A DNA stretch of 64,000 nt from Globodera rostochiensis (taxonomy: Eukaryota; Nematoda; Chromadorea; Rhabditida; Heteroderidae): the NCBI GenBank assembly GCA_018350325.1, contig JAEVLN010000004.1, forward strand, positions 2,232,001 to 2,296,000, in the 5' to 3' direction. Position 1 is the first letter of the stretch; each line of letters starts with the position of its first letter. A model generated the notes under the pieces. It ran no database searches. It was not told the origin of the DNA and saw only the letters and a program-made list of their open reading frames with translations. Made by a program: the position numbers and the translations under genes. Below, piece after piece: positions 23,067 through 36,419 of the stretch.

Positions 23067-25947
23067 TCACAGCAGACGCGGAATGGTTCGCCGTGGCACA
23101 ACAATAAGCTCAAAGCAGGCCCACAATGCTGAAATGTTGGGAGAGAAATAAAAAAAGGTAGAACAACCAAAGTTGTGAACACTCACAGAGATGGTCGCTT
23201 CCATGCTCAGCATTTGGCAGGGGGCCACAAGACCTGGGGGAAAAAGCAAGAAATTGTTTATATTCTCCATTCATTTAATGAACACCGGTCCAATTGTGTG
23301 CAAGTTGGCATCGACAAACGCTTGACGAGTCGAATGTAACTTTCATAGGCCAATGGTCGGTCCGGTGCGTTCAGAAGCGGCTGAACAAACGGTTAAAGCA
23401 CCCCCCACCATCGACCAGCACATCTTTAATTGTAATTGTAAGACCTTTTTCATCGATTCGCTCTTCTGCTTGTCGCCGTCGCCGAAAATGTCACGATGTT
23501 CAGCAACGGAATAGAAAATAAAGTCGGGAGCCTCCGCCTCTTTTTTGTGGTAGATGGACACCTCTGGCTGGAGAAGGAAATTTATTTGTGTTAATGTTTT
23601 CCTTCTCTACAATTTGCCGACCTCTCCCAACAGATTGCAGTGCTCATAAACGGAGGCGAAGTTGAACGAATGGGTCAATTTGGTCATCGTTTTTAGGTCC
23701 AACAAACCCGCAGTGTCCTCCTTATCGACTAAATGAATAAAAAGCTCACGAATTATTTCTCAAATAAATTATTTTGACCCACCAAAAGTGCATTTGGGTG
23801 ATAATTTCATGTGGCGGACGGGCAATTGCAATGGCACCGGAAGCGAATTTTGTCCTTTCAACGCCAATGTGCCGGTGCCGAGTTGGGCCATTTCTGCCGG
23901 AATTTGGTACAAATCGACGGACCGTTCGATCATAAATCTACGAATGTTAAGAAAAAGCATTAGCATCAAAACAACGGCACCATACCGGTGTAAGGGCGTT
24001 GTGGGAATCATGTTGAAGTCCCCGCAAAGAATGTGGCCGGCAAAGTGTACAAATTGTCGTGCATCCGCACAAATTTGGGATTCCATCTGAACCGAGTTGA
24101 AATCAAAATAATTATTTTCCCCTCTTCAAAACGGGGGTCTTCCCTTTAATTCAAATAGTTGCAAGCTTCCACAAACTTTTTACGCCTCAACCCCAAAAAA
24201 TTAAATAAATTGTTTAGAAAAGTCAAAATTTAAGAAACAAAGCTTAGGGATTTACCTCGTGCATGGAGCACAGCAGAAAGGCCATCTGGGCCAGTTTGAT
24301 CTGCCCGTGTTTCATGTTGTAGAAAATGTGCGTGTTCGAAATGCAAATGGCACTTTGAGTGCCAACCAATGCTAAAGCAAAGACTTGGCCTAAAATTGTA
24401 AAAAGTGCAATGGGAGAAAAAAAACCATTATAAACTGACCAACATTGTCCTTGTGCATTCCGTTTACCCCCAAATTGTAGTAGACCGGGTTGGATTTGAT
24501 CAGTTTCAAGTGATCGGAACGCCAAAAAGTGGCACACCCATCTGGCATGTCGAGGCCCTTTCGCGGCGTGAACAGCGATTTATAACCTCCTGAATACAGA
24601 AATTCAAGCAGTACTGTGCATTTAAAAAAATAAAACATTTACGCGCAGTGAAATAGGGAAGAAAGTGTTGCGTATAATGAATGTCCTGAACTTCCTGCAA
24701 ACAGAACACATCGGCATCGAGACGATCAAACTCGATCAACAAAATGTCCTGTGGGAAATTTAAACCAAATAATTTTTCATCCAACATTGAGCATTCATCG
24801 ACATCAAATGAAAACTCAATCTTAAAAAATGGGATTTTTTAAAATTGTCAAAAAACCTTTCTCTGTTCCCATTGGCCAAGGATGGGATTGCGCCTCAGGT
24901 GGGTGTAGAGGTGAGGCATTTTATCCATCGTTTGCTGGCAGAGCACATTAAAAGAGACCACTTTCAGTGTCTTTTTGTCGAAGGAAGAAGTCGCGCCAAT
25001 GACGTCGCCACGGAGGTCTTGGCCCTAAAAAGAATGAGAAGCATTTTTTTGGGATTGCAAATTTACAACAAAAAACCCCAAAAAAAAGAGCCATGCCCCG
25101 TTTAAAAATAAAGGAACAAACCGGAATGTCCTGAAAATAACGAAGTCCTTGCAATTTGTAGCGCATTCGCAGGTCAATTGAATTTGCGCGAGCGTCAAAG
25201 CGTGCACGGCTGATGAAAACGGAACCGTCGCCCCCATTCGGCGGTTGGAGTTGCACAGGCGCCGGAGTGGTCGAACTTGACGGGAGACACTACGCGCAAA
25301 AAATTGTGTTAGCTTTAAAAAAAAAAAAGAACACTTTCGACAGAGTTTTGGTTTGAAATATTTTGATTATAAATCAAAACAAATCAACTAACTCTAAGGT
25401 CAATGTCATCCGGGGCACTTTTGCCATGCGACGTGCTGCGTCGTCGTTTTTTTAGCTAAACATTAAACAAAAAATTAAATTTGCCAATATTTTCTCCACC
25501 GAATCACTGACCAGAATCTCCTCCGAATTGTGTTCAGCAACCACCACAACTTCGTCCAAAACATTTGACGCTTCAACCGACTTCGACTTACGTCTTCGAG
25601 GGTTTTTATGTTCACGGTTTGCGCTTAGCTCTCCATTGAGCCCATGCGATTGTTCTTCATCATCCAGTTCAATCACTTGCCGTACTGAATGTGTACAATT
25701 TGGAAACTCAATCATTTTATCCAATCAGATTTGAAACGTGGTATAATTCGGTAAAAAATTATCCGAGTTTTAATATTTTTGTCTGACTTTTATGCTCACT
25801 TTTCAAAATGTCCATAAAAACGTTGTAACCGGGCGGAGTTGTGTTGTGGGGGAGTTGCGATTGACTGACTAATTCGGCGTTAATATTCGAAAAACTTTCC
25901 TCCAATTGTCTTCTGAAAGTTTTTGGACCATTTTCATTAGAGGCCAT
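23067..25947 (-). CDS. ANGEL/CCR4-type endonuclease-exonuclease-phosphatase protein
   Basis: Fifteen exons join to about 599 residues. The first (25800-25947, MASNENGPKT...) connects in phase to 25512-25684. The N-terminal third is charged (RRRKSKS). The nuclease fold begins VVSFNVLCQQTM, then CLQEVQDIHY with the metal-binding Glu, TPRKGLDMPDGCATFWR, ISNTHIFYN, HILCGDFNM and finally SDHLSL with the catalytic Asp-His. All core motifs are intact. CCR4-like ANGEL proteins act on RNA ends (deadenylase or 2',3'-cyclic phosphatase activity in relatives). The SFNVLCQQ and GLDMPDGCA blocks fit ANGEL rather than CCR4 itself, and no leucine-rich repeat domain is present. A TTTGCAG site 25 bases before the ATG is a plausible trans-splice acceptor. 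Confidence 0.92.
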
Positions 25948-26280
25948 TGAGTTTCACACAAAACTTTTTATCTGCAAATTTTTTTGTTGTCGGAGCTGTC
26001 TTTTTAACAATGCTTTCTGAGTGTGGTGCCTTGGCCCGCAACTTTTTTATATGCTGCGCTTCTTTTCTCGCCCGGTTCACAGCGGGCATATTGACGAAGT
26101 GAAAAGTGTTGGAATCTTTAATATTAAATGAAGACAAGGTAATTAAAGGCCAAATCTTTTACATTTAAAGATTCGGCTTAAGAAAGGTTGGGTCATCGAA
26201 TTCAAAGCTCAATTATGTTAGGTAAAAGGGGGAATTTACAAATTAGGTATATTAAAATTGAGTGCTTTGTTTATCTTTTT

Positions 26281-26517
26281 CTAGCTGGCGGGAAAATGTG
26301 ATTTGAAAGTGTTGGCGAAATGGTTTTCGCGTAAAATATGGGTTTGAAATCGGGAAGAAGTAAGAATTTTAAGAGATTCAGACTTTGTTGATTTTTTGTC
26401 CGTAAATAGATAAACATTTGTCCATTTTGGTCGCTGATTAGGTTCTATTTTACAACAAAGAATATTCAGCAACAAATTCAGCGTAATAATTGCAAAGGAA
26501 ATGTCCATTTTTATCAT
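26281..26517 (-). CDS. possible small secreted protein
   Basis: A 78-residue frame starts MIKMDIS and is followed by a hydrophobic run (FAIITLNLLLNILCC) that would serve as a signal peptide. The remaining mature part of about 55 residues is basic, with no further cysteines. It lies about 100 bp downstream of the COX4 stop on the same strand, so it could share a polycistronic transcript. Codon bias is weak and no family is recognised. A chance ORF in AT-rich DNA is a real alternative. Confidence 0.3.
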   Translation of the reverse strand: MIKMDISFAIITLNLLLNILCCKIEPNQRPKWTNVYLFTDKKSTKSESLKILTSSRFQTHILRENHFANTFKSHFPAS

Positions 26518-26613
26518 CGCTACTCTCTAGCACTTTAAAACAGTTACATTATTTCCTAGACAATCTCGAAAAACAATTCCACAATTCTCCTAAGTTTGGT
26601 CGATTTATGCACT

Positions 26614-27622
26614 TCAATCCTTCCAGCGATTTTTCTCGTAGTCGTAGTAATGCGCCGGCCCATAGGGATTGCCCTGAAAGTGTTATGTCACATAGAAAAA
26701 ACGATTTGACATTTATACCCTTTCCAGCACCAGACGACGCTCAACTTGACTTTCCTAAAATTTGAATTGCATTTTGTCAAAGAATTTTTTATGACTTTGA
26801 ATTCTTCGTCGAAAGTGTCCGGCAATCGGTCATCAACTTTGATCACTGAAAAAGAAGAATTAAATTAAACGCCAGAAACATAGAAGTTTTCAAAAGTTAA
26901 CTGAATAAAAAACTCAAGAATAACAAACAAAAACAACCATATTTTCTTATGAATGAGAAGTAAAGAATGCCACAGGCTACAACGGCAAAAACACCGGATA
27001 GCATCAGAGGTGCGTAGGGTTGTGGTGCCTCAAACTCGGCCTGAACAAAGATTACGAAATATCGGCTATCAAAATTGCAAGGACCCCAGGAAATTGATTA
27101 GGAATCCCCAAAAATGCTTATTCATCAATTGGGTGTTTTGAGTCGCCTCTAAATGACCAAAGTCTGGCGGAAGGAGTAGCGGTAGAGCAGCTTCATCTCG
27201 TCAACGCTCAGCTTCTTCCAATCGCCCAGTTCCTTGTGACGAATGGGCGTGATCACTTCATCGTTCTTGCGGAATCGAATGGCCGGGTACCAATAATCGT
27301 AACGGTCTTGGTATTGCTGAAATGAAAGGGAACGCTTTCCTTATGCAAATTTTGTTTCATTATAACCCGAGAGTTTTCTATTATCTAATAAACAAAACAA
27401 AGGGAGCCTTCGAATGGTTCTTAAAACGCGAAGTCGAAAATAGAGGTCGGACGATCGAGATTCTTGATCAAAATCTCGGCAAATGTTTACCTCGTCCCCG
27501 TGAATGGTGGTGCCGACCACTTCGCGCCCGTTGCATCTCTCCGGACCCCACCACCAGGTCATGGAGCGAGCTGAAGAAAGACGTGGCAGAACGCCCACCT
27601 TTGAAGCAGACAAAATTCCCAT
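26614..27622 (-). CDS. cox-4: cytochrome c oxidase subunit 4
   Basis: Six exons (27491-27622, 27158-27316, 26938-27040, 26796-26845, 26719-26754, 26614-26673) give 179 residues. Visible: a short presequence, WWWGPERCNGREVVG, DYWYPAIRFRKNDEVI, GDWKKLSVDEMKLLYRYSFRQT, one membrane helix (LMLSGVFAVVACGILYFSF) and the C-terminal GNPYGPAHYYDYEKNRWKD. This is the nuclear-encoded subunit 4 of complex IV in the inner mitochondrial membrane. The order of features and length match nematode COX4. It may lead a transcript that includes the downstream ANGEL gene about 670 bp away. Confidence 0.95.
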
Positions 27623-28618
27623 AAGTTTAGGCGTTTTTTGCTAATCGATCTAGGGGTTTTGTATATTGCTTATTTTAAATGTTATTCCTTTATTTTCCAC
27701 CCAATTTTGGATAACCAGGTAGCTATAGGTTTCTTAAGCGTAGTAGTATTTGAAGCACGCCATGAGTTTGACGTGAGTTTTTTAGCTAGAAAACACGACA
27801 GTTTCATGTCACGTCAAACTCGTGACAAATTGTAATTTGCAGAATTTAAAATCCGTAAAAAGCGAACGAAAGGTACAAAACGGATACAATGCTTCAACAA
27901 AACGGCGGTTTTACATAGGAATAGGCTGTTTCAACAGAAGTAGAAAATATATGTACAAAAAAAAAAAAGAAATAAAAAATGAATGATTGATTTACCGTTT
28001 TATTTTGGCGTTAATTCAAAACCTTAACCGAGTCCGCATTATCAATTTGGAGCTGATCAAGTCCCAAACAGTTCAGGTGCACTCTTTATCTTCTTTTCAA
28101 GCAAACCAAATTAAAAATAAACCATTCAGAACTTTTATTTCATGCTTAGAACATTCGATCAAATTCTTTTTATTCAATTTTGTAATTTTTATTTATAAAT
28201 CGCTGAGGCCCGGGGGGGGGGGGGGTATTGGCCAATAACATAACTCAGAAAGCGGGGGGAAAGGCTTTTCTCACAGCTAAGCAAATTTGAGGGGCGGTCG
28301 GTTGGTCGGTCATTGTGCAAAATTTGCAAATTTTTGTTGGTCAAATTGTATCAGTCAGTCTGGTTTATTAATTAGTACAAATGAATGACTAAACCAGTGA
28401 ATGAGTGGCACGGCAAACATTTGGCCCATTCACTCCCCAAAATTGGCCTCTCACAAAACAATCAGTGCCAGCCATTGGCCCCGTTGCGTCCGCCCCCAAA
28501 CATTTTGTGGTTGGGGCCACGGGGCGCGCATAAAAGAAACAAAAGAATGGAAATAATTTTAATAATTTCCCATTTTCCAAAATTAAAATTTTGTGCCGTT
28601 TTGTGTCAGAACGATTCA
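27623..28618. other. intergenic with a short inverted repeat and G tract
   Basis: AT-rich DNA upstream of COX4. It holds an inverted repeat at 27764-27821 and a G tract at 28212-28225. No exon is supported. Confidence 0.5.
27764..27821. repeat. short inverted repeat
   Basis: GAGTTTGACGTGA at 27764-27776 is matched by its reverse complement TCACGTCAAACTC at 27809-27821, with a 32-base spacer. It could be a hairpin or a decayed MITE; no flanking duplication is obvious. Confidence 0.7.
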
Positions 28619-29035
28619 ATGCGCCACGTCCCCTCCAGCGCCCTCCTCCTCCTCCTCCTCCTCCTCAGTTCCGTCCATTTCCGGCACTGTCCTTTGCCCG
28701 TGCAAAACGTATTTTTGCGCGTTTTTTGCCGTTTTTTGCCAATTCCATCGCCGGTGTGCCTCAATTTGTCCGTGCCGCCCCCACAAATGTTCACCGGCGC
28801 CGCTTTCTTTGCCAGTGGGACGCCAAATGTGCAAAAGTCGTCGTCCCCTTACGCTTTTCTCCTCCGTCGGCGGATGGCCGCCGATGTTTCGGGCACAAAA
28901 GTGAGCCGCGCGACAAATAAATGGAAACATTTTTTTGTGCCATTTTTAAGTCGCGTGAAAATTCCGCAAACGCAAAACATCGAAAAGCTTCTGAAGAAGA
29001 GGCAAAATATTGTCCAAAAGAATGGGCTTCATTGA
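28619..29035 (+). CDS. ORF with signal-peptide-like start, uncertain
   Basis: From the ATG at 28619 the frame encodes a short basic start, then eight consecutive leucines from a CTC repeat, then a Cys- and Pro-containing stretch and an RRR site, ending after about 138 residues. The leucine run is a plausible signal peptide. A GTATTT donor near 28708 could make this the first exon of the ShKT gene 1.2 kb downstream, but I could not trace the linking exon in phase. It may equally be low-complexity DNA. Confidence 0.25.
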   Translation: MRHVPSSALLLLLLLLSSVHFRHCPLPVQNVFLRVFCRFLPIPSPVCLNLSVPPPQMFTGAAFFASGTPNVQKSSSPYAFLLRRRMAADVSGTKVSRATNKWKHFFVPFLSRVKIPQTQNIEKLLKKRQNIVQKNGLH

Positions 29036-29946
29036 GCCAAAAGCAACAAAATGGTCGAAAGAGCGGTGAGAAACGGCGACCAACAAAAGTAGGACGACGA
29101 ATGGCATTATGAGTGCCGTTGTCTCTGATCATATCAGACAAAAAAATGAAGGCCCAACCATTTAGTCATTCACTGAAATGCCAATGCCGAAGACTTTCAC
29201 GTCGTCTCCGCCAATTAAAACGACGTCAAGGACAACGAGCTGGACAGGAACAACACTGGCAGTAAAGAAAAAACATTGGTCATCGTCAACTGTCAAAATG
29301 GTGGCTGAAGATCGACGGCATCGCAGCGCGTCGGCGTCAGTTGAGAAAAGCGTTGAACGGCACGCAAAGGTCAACATTGGCACAGTGCCCAAATATGCCA
29401 TGGCCATCCAACGGAAATGAAAAAATGTTTTGGACATGCCATCCCAATGATCTCTAATGGAATGGCACTTTGATCCAAAGTGTGCCGTTTAAAAGTCCCT
29501 CCCGAGCCCCTGGAGCAGTGCCGGCTTCGGGGTGGAGCAGTACCCAGCAGCATTGGCATTGGCTAAACAAACAGACCGAGAAATTGAATTATTTTGTTTA
29601 TCAAAAGTGATCATTTTCGCAGTTAACCCATCGCCCCCGTTCAACGGAAAATATTCATCGACCAAATAATTTCAACAATAAAAACAACGGGCGAAGGGGC
29701 GGCGGAACAGCAACAAAACCTCACCACAAACGCGGCCGCGGTAATTGAAAAAAAGGGACAAAAATTGAGGGGAAAAGTAAATTTATATTTTTTCATTTTG
29801 AACCCAAACTTTTTTGAGGTGGTGGCGGCGGAAAAACGCCTTCAAATTGGCGTATTGAATTGAGGTACAGTTAATGACCGCAATTATATGCAATTATTAA
29901 CCAATTGATTAATTAATTGGACAAAAAAAAACCCCTCCGGGCATAG
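29036..29946. other. upstream region or introns of the ShKT gene
   Basis: The first recognised ShKT exon begins at 29947 and needs an upstream exon ending with two extra bases. None could be fixed here. An open segment at about 29625-29741 ends in a GTAATT donor but in the wrong phase. Other short ORFs on both strands are unsupported. Confidence 0.4.
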
Positions 29947-32068
29947 CTCGGCGGAGCAGTCCATCGCGCTGATGTTACGCTGCCAAGAGCTCGACACGCG
30001 CGAACTTTTGCCCTCCGCGACCACGTGCCGCAACCTGCGCAGTGACAAGGCATTTGAACAGTTGCCAAAAAACGATTGATTGATTGTGGCCATTCAATCG
30101 GATTTTTTAATTTTTTTTCGCCGAACTCGTTGAACTTGTTGTCCTCATTCAGGTGTGCAACTACCTCTTCCAAGAAATTGAAACAAAGACGGGACAACGG
30201 GATGTGAAGTGCAATCTTCAGGGTTCTCTCGTCCGGGGCAAAGCTGGAGATGTATCCAGAAGCATTTGGATTTTTTATAGGCCTGGAGGACATTGCGGAA
30301 TCGTGCCGGAAAACATGCGGAATCTGCTGTGAAGACATCAACTACGCGTGCGAGGACGACCAGAATGGTGTGGGGGGGGGGGAAATGGTTCATCGTCTGA
30401 CCGACCTTCTCGTCCCTTGAAGGCATTGTGGACTGCTCGCGCCAGTTGGACAAATGCCATCAGAAGAAATGGTTCGGTGTGCTCTCCCGCTTCTGTGCCG
30501 GCTCCTGCGGACTTTGTGCCATGTCCGCTTGCAGAGATTACGGTGGTGACATTGTTGGAGGAGTTCGGATGAGTCAAAAACTCGTCGAGACTTTGTTTCG
30601 GTCTCGAAAAGCAAGCACCTCGAGATCAATACGTACGAGGCAAAGTTGGGTGGGTGGGTGTTTGTTCACTCGCCGAAACTTTCCGTCCCGAAAAAGGCGT
30701 TCAACATCGAGACCCGTTAATTATTGCCCCGGTCTCGGAACATTCCGAACTCCGTCCTTTGGTCACTATATGAAGACTTTTAATGTCGAACAAAATTCCC
30801 CCATCAGATAATTCGTGCCGTGTCCGCAAGGCGCTTTGCCTGAAGCCAGAAGCGTTGGGTATGCCCCCGCTAATTAATGTGCCAAAAGTCAATTGCTGAA
30901 ATGAGTCGTTTTGAAATGCAAAAATGGCATTTTGTTCAGATTATATGCGCGAGAATTGTGGCCGAACATGCGGCTTTTGTGTGATCGGAGAGAGTTCGGC
31001 GCCAATTGGCGCAGGAGAGGGCGCCGGAGGGAAAGGCGCCAGCCAGAAAAGGGGGGGCACAGCGAATGCGAAAGGGAATAGCGGCAAACCGGTGGTAGTC
31101 GGACGTAAGGGCCGCATTATAATTGATCAAAATGATCGAAACTTTGGGTGGTCCTCGCTTTTTCGAAGTGATCTGACCACTGATCAAGACTTTGGGAACT
31201 AAAATGATCAGAATTTGGATGGTCGAAGTGATCTGATCACTGATCAGGACTTTGGGTCAACCAAAATGATCGGGATTTTGGATGGTCCCCGCTTTTTCGA
31301 AGTGATCTGACCACTGATCAAGACTTTGGGCTGTCAACTGCGCTCTTCTAATTGTTTTGTCTGGTGTGTGCATTGTCGGCGCTTTTAGGTCCCGAAGGCC
31401 CACCGAAAGGCAAACATCGTTTGGTGGTGCCCGAATGCACTGACAAAGTGGACAATTGCACCGCAAATGTTCACTTGTGCAACAGTCCGCACTTGGGAGG
31501 TAAAAAAGGCGAGAACGAATTTTACCAATTTTGAACATAAAAAATGATGGATTATTCGATTGTGCCAATGCCAATGGATGTGACGAGCATTTTTCTTTCG
31601 TTTGCCACTGATTATGCGTCCCCCCAACATTTTCAAAGAGTACATGATCAAATTCTGCACCAAAACGTGTCTGAAGTGCGGCGAGGCGCAGACGACCAAA
31701 ACGAATGGAAAGTCGGCGCCCGAGCCACCGCCCATTGAGGTGATCATTGAGCCGATGATGGAGACGTCCAACAACAAAAACAACGAAAATGCACGGAGTC
31801 CGGCCAGTAACAGCAACAACAGGAGGACAATGACGACGACGAACAAATGCGTGGACCGGGAAGAAAGGTGTGTTTTTATTGTTGTCGTCGTCGTAGTGGA
31901 CGGACAGTTGGGAGAATTGCATCAGTTCATTGAACGTGTTGCAGATGCATTCAGTGGAGAACGGAGGGGCTGTGCAACAACAGCGCCACCAATGGGACAA
32001 CGACGGCAACAAAATTCAACGGCGGACAGCGGAGGGCGTGTGCCAAAACATGCGGAGACTGCAAATGA
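29947..32068 (+). CDS. secreted protein with five ShKT domains (5' end missing)
   Basis: Nine exons (29947-30049, 30153-30222, 30281-30367, 30423-30542, 30808-30858, 30940-30978, 31389-31499, 31639-31867, 31945-32068) join in phase and end in a stop. They encode five six-cysteine ShKT domains, each closing with the family pattern C-x3-C-x2-C (for example CRKTCGIC, CAGSCGLC, CGRTCGFC, CTKTCLKC, CAKTCGDC). ShKT modules are small disulfide domains common in secreted nematode proteins, alone or beside enzymes. A Pro/Asn/Ser-rich linker of about 60 residues separates domains 4 and 5. Domains 1, 3, 4 and 5 are split by introns. The first exon has a GC donor at 30050. The N-terminus, including any signal peptide or catalytic domain, is not resolved. 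Confidence 0.85.
31129..31332. repeat. tandem repeats inside an intron of the ShKT gene
   Basis: Three adjacent units share AATGATC, TTTGG(G/A)TGGTC, CGAAGTGATCTGA, CACTGATCA and GACTTTGGG. The first and third also share a CCCGCTTTTT-like segment that the second lacks. Unit length is therefore about 72 bp with one shortened copy. Confidence 0.85.
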
Positions 32069-32354
32069 TGTGCTGTTTCTGTTTGATTGTTATTTGTGTG
32101 ACAAAAATAAAAGCCGAATTTGGCAAAAATAAAATTTTTTTTTTTTTTAATTAACAATTTTGTCCAATCAACACATAGAAATTTATCGTTACAATTACAA
32201 AAAAAGTTACTGCACAACACGTAAAAATCTAATGCGAAATAGCTGCATTTTCTCTACCTAAAACATGAACAAACAGAACACCCGGCAATAATATCGCAAT
32301 TTGTAAAGTGACCGGTAATAGATGGCACGGCACTTTCTTTGTCCATTATTTGCT

Positions 32355-33116
32355 TTATTCGATCTCCCATTTCGGCTTCGGATGGCTGTAGTGGAAATGG
32401 GCAATGCGCAACAATTGGACGAATGCAGTTGATCCGACAAAGAAATTGACGCTGGCCAAATAGTAATTCTTGGGCACGATCATAAAACAGTAGCGAGTCC
32501 AGACAAATCCGGTGGCCGTCACCGCGGCGTACTGGCGGGGGGAGAAAGGACACGGATAAATTTGAATATCCAAACCAGAGAGACTAAACATTTCGAGGGA
32601 GTCCATTTTAACCCACTTTTTGGAGGTGGTCAATCACTCCATCTCACCTAATCACAAGCATCACAATTCACCCTGAATATTCGACTTTTTGTTTGTTGGA
32701 TGTGTTCGTTGTCAAAGGGTACATCAACTACTCGTCCTATCTACCCAAAAAGAGTTCAATGTTCAGCTTACTTGGTCAAAGCTCAGCTTGTCGGCCGGCC
32801 TCGTCAGATCAGCCAGTCCGGCGAAGACGATAACCCTGTAAAATTGGCGTCCTAAATAAAAACAGAAACAATTAACCCACCATTTTATGGTTGGAGCCCA
32901 AAAGAACACCGTTTTGGGCCCCGCCGCATGGTTCCACACCGGCTTGGCGGCGGCAGGCAAAATCGGATAAACAACCTGAACTTGAGCTTCAAACAAAATG
33001 TCCGTCTGGCGTAAACAACGAAATGCCCAAATATTTGTAAAATGACTTACAGTATCCCCCAGTTTACACAACGCTTTGTACAGTTCCGAGGCCACCCGCC
33101 TGACGACGACAAGCAT
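32355..33116 (-). CDS. mpc-2: mitochondrial pyruvate carrier 2
   Basis: Four exons (33051-33116, 32881-32975, 32772-32835, 32355-32531) give 133 residues. The family core is clear: WNHAAGPKTVFFWAPTIKW, FAGLADLTRPADKLS, TGFVWTRYCFMIVPKNYYL and NFFVGSTAFVQLLRI. MPC2 pairs with MPC1 in the inner mitochondrial membrane to import pyruvate. Two to three membrane segments match these blocks. It lies 299 bp downstream of Rab2 on the same strand. The KW-to-AGLAD spacing is one residue shorter than in the human protein. Confidence 0.95.
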
Positions 33117-33415
33117 TGCCTAACTTGCTTAAAAAGTCTTTTTGCACAACAACATGTTTAAACAAAAAAATAAGCAAAACTCTCAATGAAATGGAACATT
33201 TTAATTAATTAAATGGCACAAGTCTTTGTAAGAAATTTATGATGCCGACTGACTGCAATCGATAGTTGTCAAATACAGATTTTTGTAAAAAAAAAAAGAA
33301 GTTTGATTTCCATCAGAACGCAGATTATTTGGTAACGGGTGGAGAGGGGGGGGGGGGGGACGTCTCATCTTTACACATGCGCTCGCTCTTCCATCCCTTC
33401 GTCCAGCTCAGCTGA

Positions 33416-34641
<1,226 letters not shown>

Positions 34642-35927
34642 TTGTGAAGCGGTGTAAACGTTTCAACGAACAGCTGGGAGAAATTTAAAAGTTTATTTAA
34701 TTTCTAAAAAAATTAGGATTAATTCGCTTTGCTTAGGGAGGTATATTAATTTTGAAGACAAAATGGCGAGAAAATATGAAAAAGACAAGGGGGGGGATGA
34801 TAGGATAAAGGAAGGGGAAAAAAGGAAAGAGCGTTCGTTCGTTCACGTGACATGAACACAATGGAAACAACGGAATAAAAGAAAAGAAATAGCCAGTTTT
34901 TTGTGAAGGAAGGCGAGCAAGTTGTATGGAAAGAGGTCAATCGGAGGGAAGTTAAAAAAGGGACTTGAAACAAATGGCGTCATGTGCGATGGACTTGTCC
35001 ACTCTGCAGAATTTGATAAGGAACGGAATCAGTGCATATTTTAATTTAGTACTTGAATGGAAAGTACAGTACTGGAAACTGACCCTCATTTTCAAGAATG
35101 TACTTGAAAATTGAGCCTTTTTTAGCGCTTGAAAACTCATGTTCGATTGTCTAACTCACCGGCGTTCCAAAAATAATAAAAATTGCAAAACCGGTCTGAC
35201 TCATTCACACAAAAAAGAAAATGACCCAAATCGGAATTTGCCGCGGATTATAAGAAAGGATGCTCTAATGCAATATGTTGGCACAAAAGGATGCTGTGGC
35301 ACGGAGCCGAGCCTAACTAGGAACATCCCACTCCCCCTTCACCCCATTAATTGTGTCCAATATACACACAAAAGGCCCGGGGGCAGTCCCACCATTCTGT
35401 GAAGGCGGACGACGTACTCTCCTCCCCCCTCCCATCACTCCCCATTTCTTCGTCCGTCCATGCCCAACCAACAGAATCAATTTTGTGTGTCCAAAAGCCT
35501 GGTGAGGAGAGAAGGCACAAAAAGCACGCGAGTCACTCTGCCAGGCGTCAGTACTGATAGAAAATAAACGCGCTAGCGAAGTCGACTCAAAATGGCGACG
35601 AAAGCGAAAGTGGAATAGAAAATTAAGGCGAGAAGTTCAATTAGAAAATGTGGGGGGTACTCTTCCAACTTCACGGGAGGCAAAAAAAAACAAAATTTTT
35701 TTACAAAATCTTTTTTCTTCACTTAAAAATTGATTAAAAATGAGCGTACTTCGCAACTGGGTAATAAATTGATATAACAAACGAACAAAACGTACTTATC
35801 GAATTCTTTTAATTCGTCCATTCAATGAACTGGAATTTGTTTTTTTGCATTGTTCAAAATCTTCATCCTTAAAAACTGAGGTCGATTGCTTCTTTTTACG
35901 AGGACGACCGAAGAGCACTACTGAAAA
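34642..35927. other. intergenic upstream of Rab2
   Basis: About 1.3 kb with no supported exon. It contains the Rab2 promoter or outron and AT-rich DNA, with a G run near 34790. ORFs on both strands are short and lack family signals. Confidence 0.5.
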
Positions 35928-36419
35928 TTAATTTTCAGAATTTGTTTTGTACTTTTTTTTCACACATTTTGCGTCGTTTCGTTCGCGCCGCCGCTTCACT
36001 GCCATTTTGTGGCGCTGTTCAGTTTGACGATCAAGCAAAGCCATCGGAATGCACAAACGCTTGCCGATTCGCTCCTCTCTCAGCCGCTTTTCCACGGTAA
36101 AATAATCGGCGTCGTCGCATTCGTTGTTTTGCTGCATTTCGTCATCAGAGCCTAGCACAGAATCGCCTTCGGGTTCTTGGTCTAAAAAAAACGGAAAAAA
36201 GCAATTTAAGGTTCAGAAAATTGTCTCGGGTCCGGGCGGGCCATTTTCGGACAATCCAAAAAAGGTCGGGCGGATATCGGGCTTTAACTTGGATCATATT
36301 TGCTAGTCAGGCCCCGCCCAGCCGAACCCTAAAGCATTTGCCCATTAATTAGAAATTTTACCTATAACTGAGTCATTCAATCCCTCGCTTCGCTTATTGA
36401 CTTTGTTTTTTGAGTTCAT
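35928..36419 (-). CDS. small charged protein, unknown
   Basis: Two exons (36362-36419, 35928-36181) join at clean GTAAAA and TTTTTTAG borders to 103 residues. The N-terminal half is acidic (EPEGDSVLGSDDEM, ECDDADYF); the C-terminal half is strongly basic (KRLREERIGKRL, KRRRERNDAKCVKKK) and helix-prone. A nuclear, nucleic-acid-binding role would be a guess. No family is recognised. The clean splice and continuous reading support a real gene. Confidence 0.5.

Noticed and set aside
23067..23233. Apparent loss of the catalytic Ser-Asp-His motif at the end of the ANGEL nuclease
   Set aside because: That reading used the wrong frame. With the correct phase from the previous exon the sequence gives SDHLSL, so the motif is intact.
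25937..26137. 66-residue minus-strand ORF between COX4 and the ANGEL gene
   Set aside because: Its end overlaps the ANGEL start, it crosses the likely trans-splice acceptor, and it has no family signal.
31257..32012. 251-residue minus-strand ORF
   Set aside because: Lies antisense to ShKT exons whose cysteine pattern and phase-consistent splicing make the plus strand the coding one.
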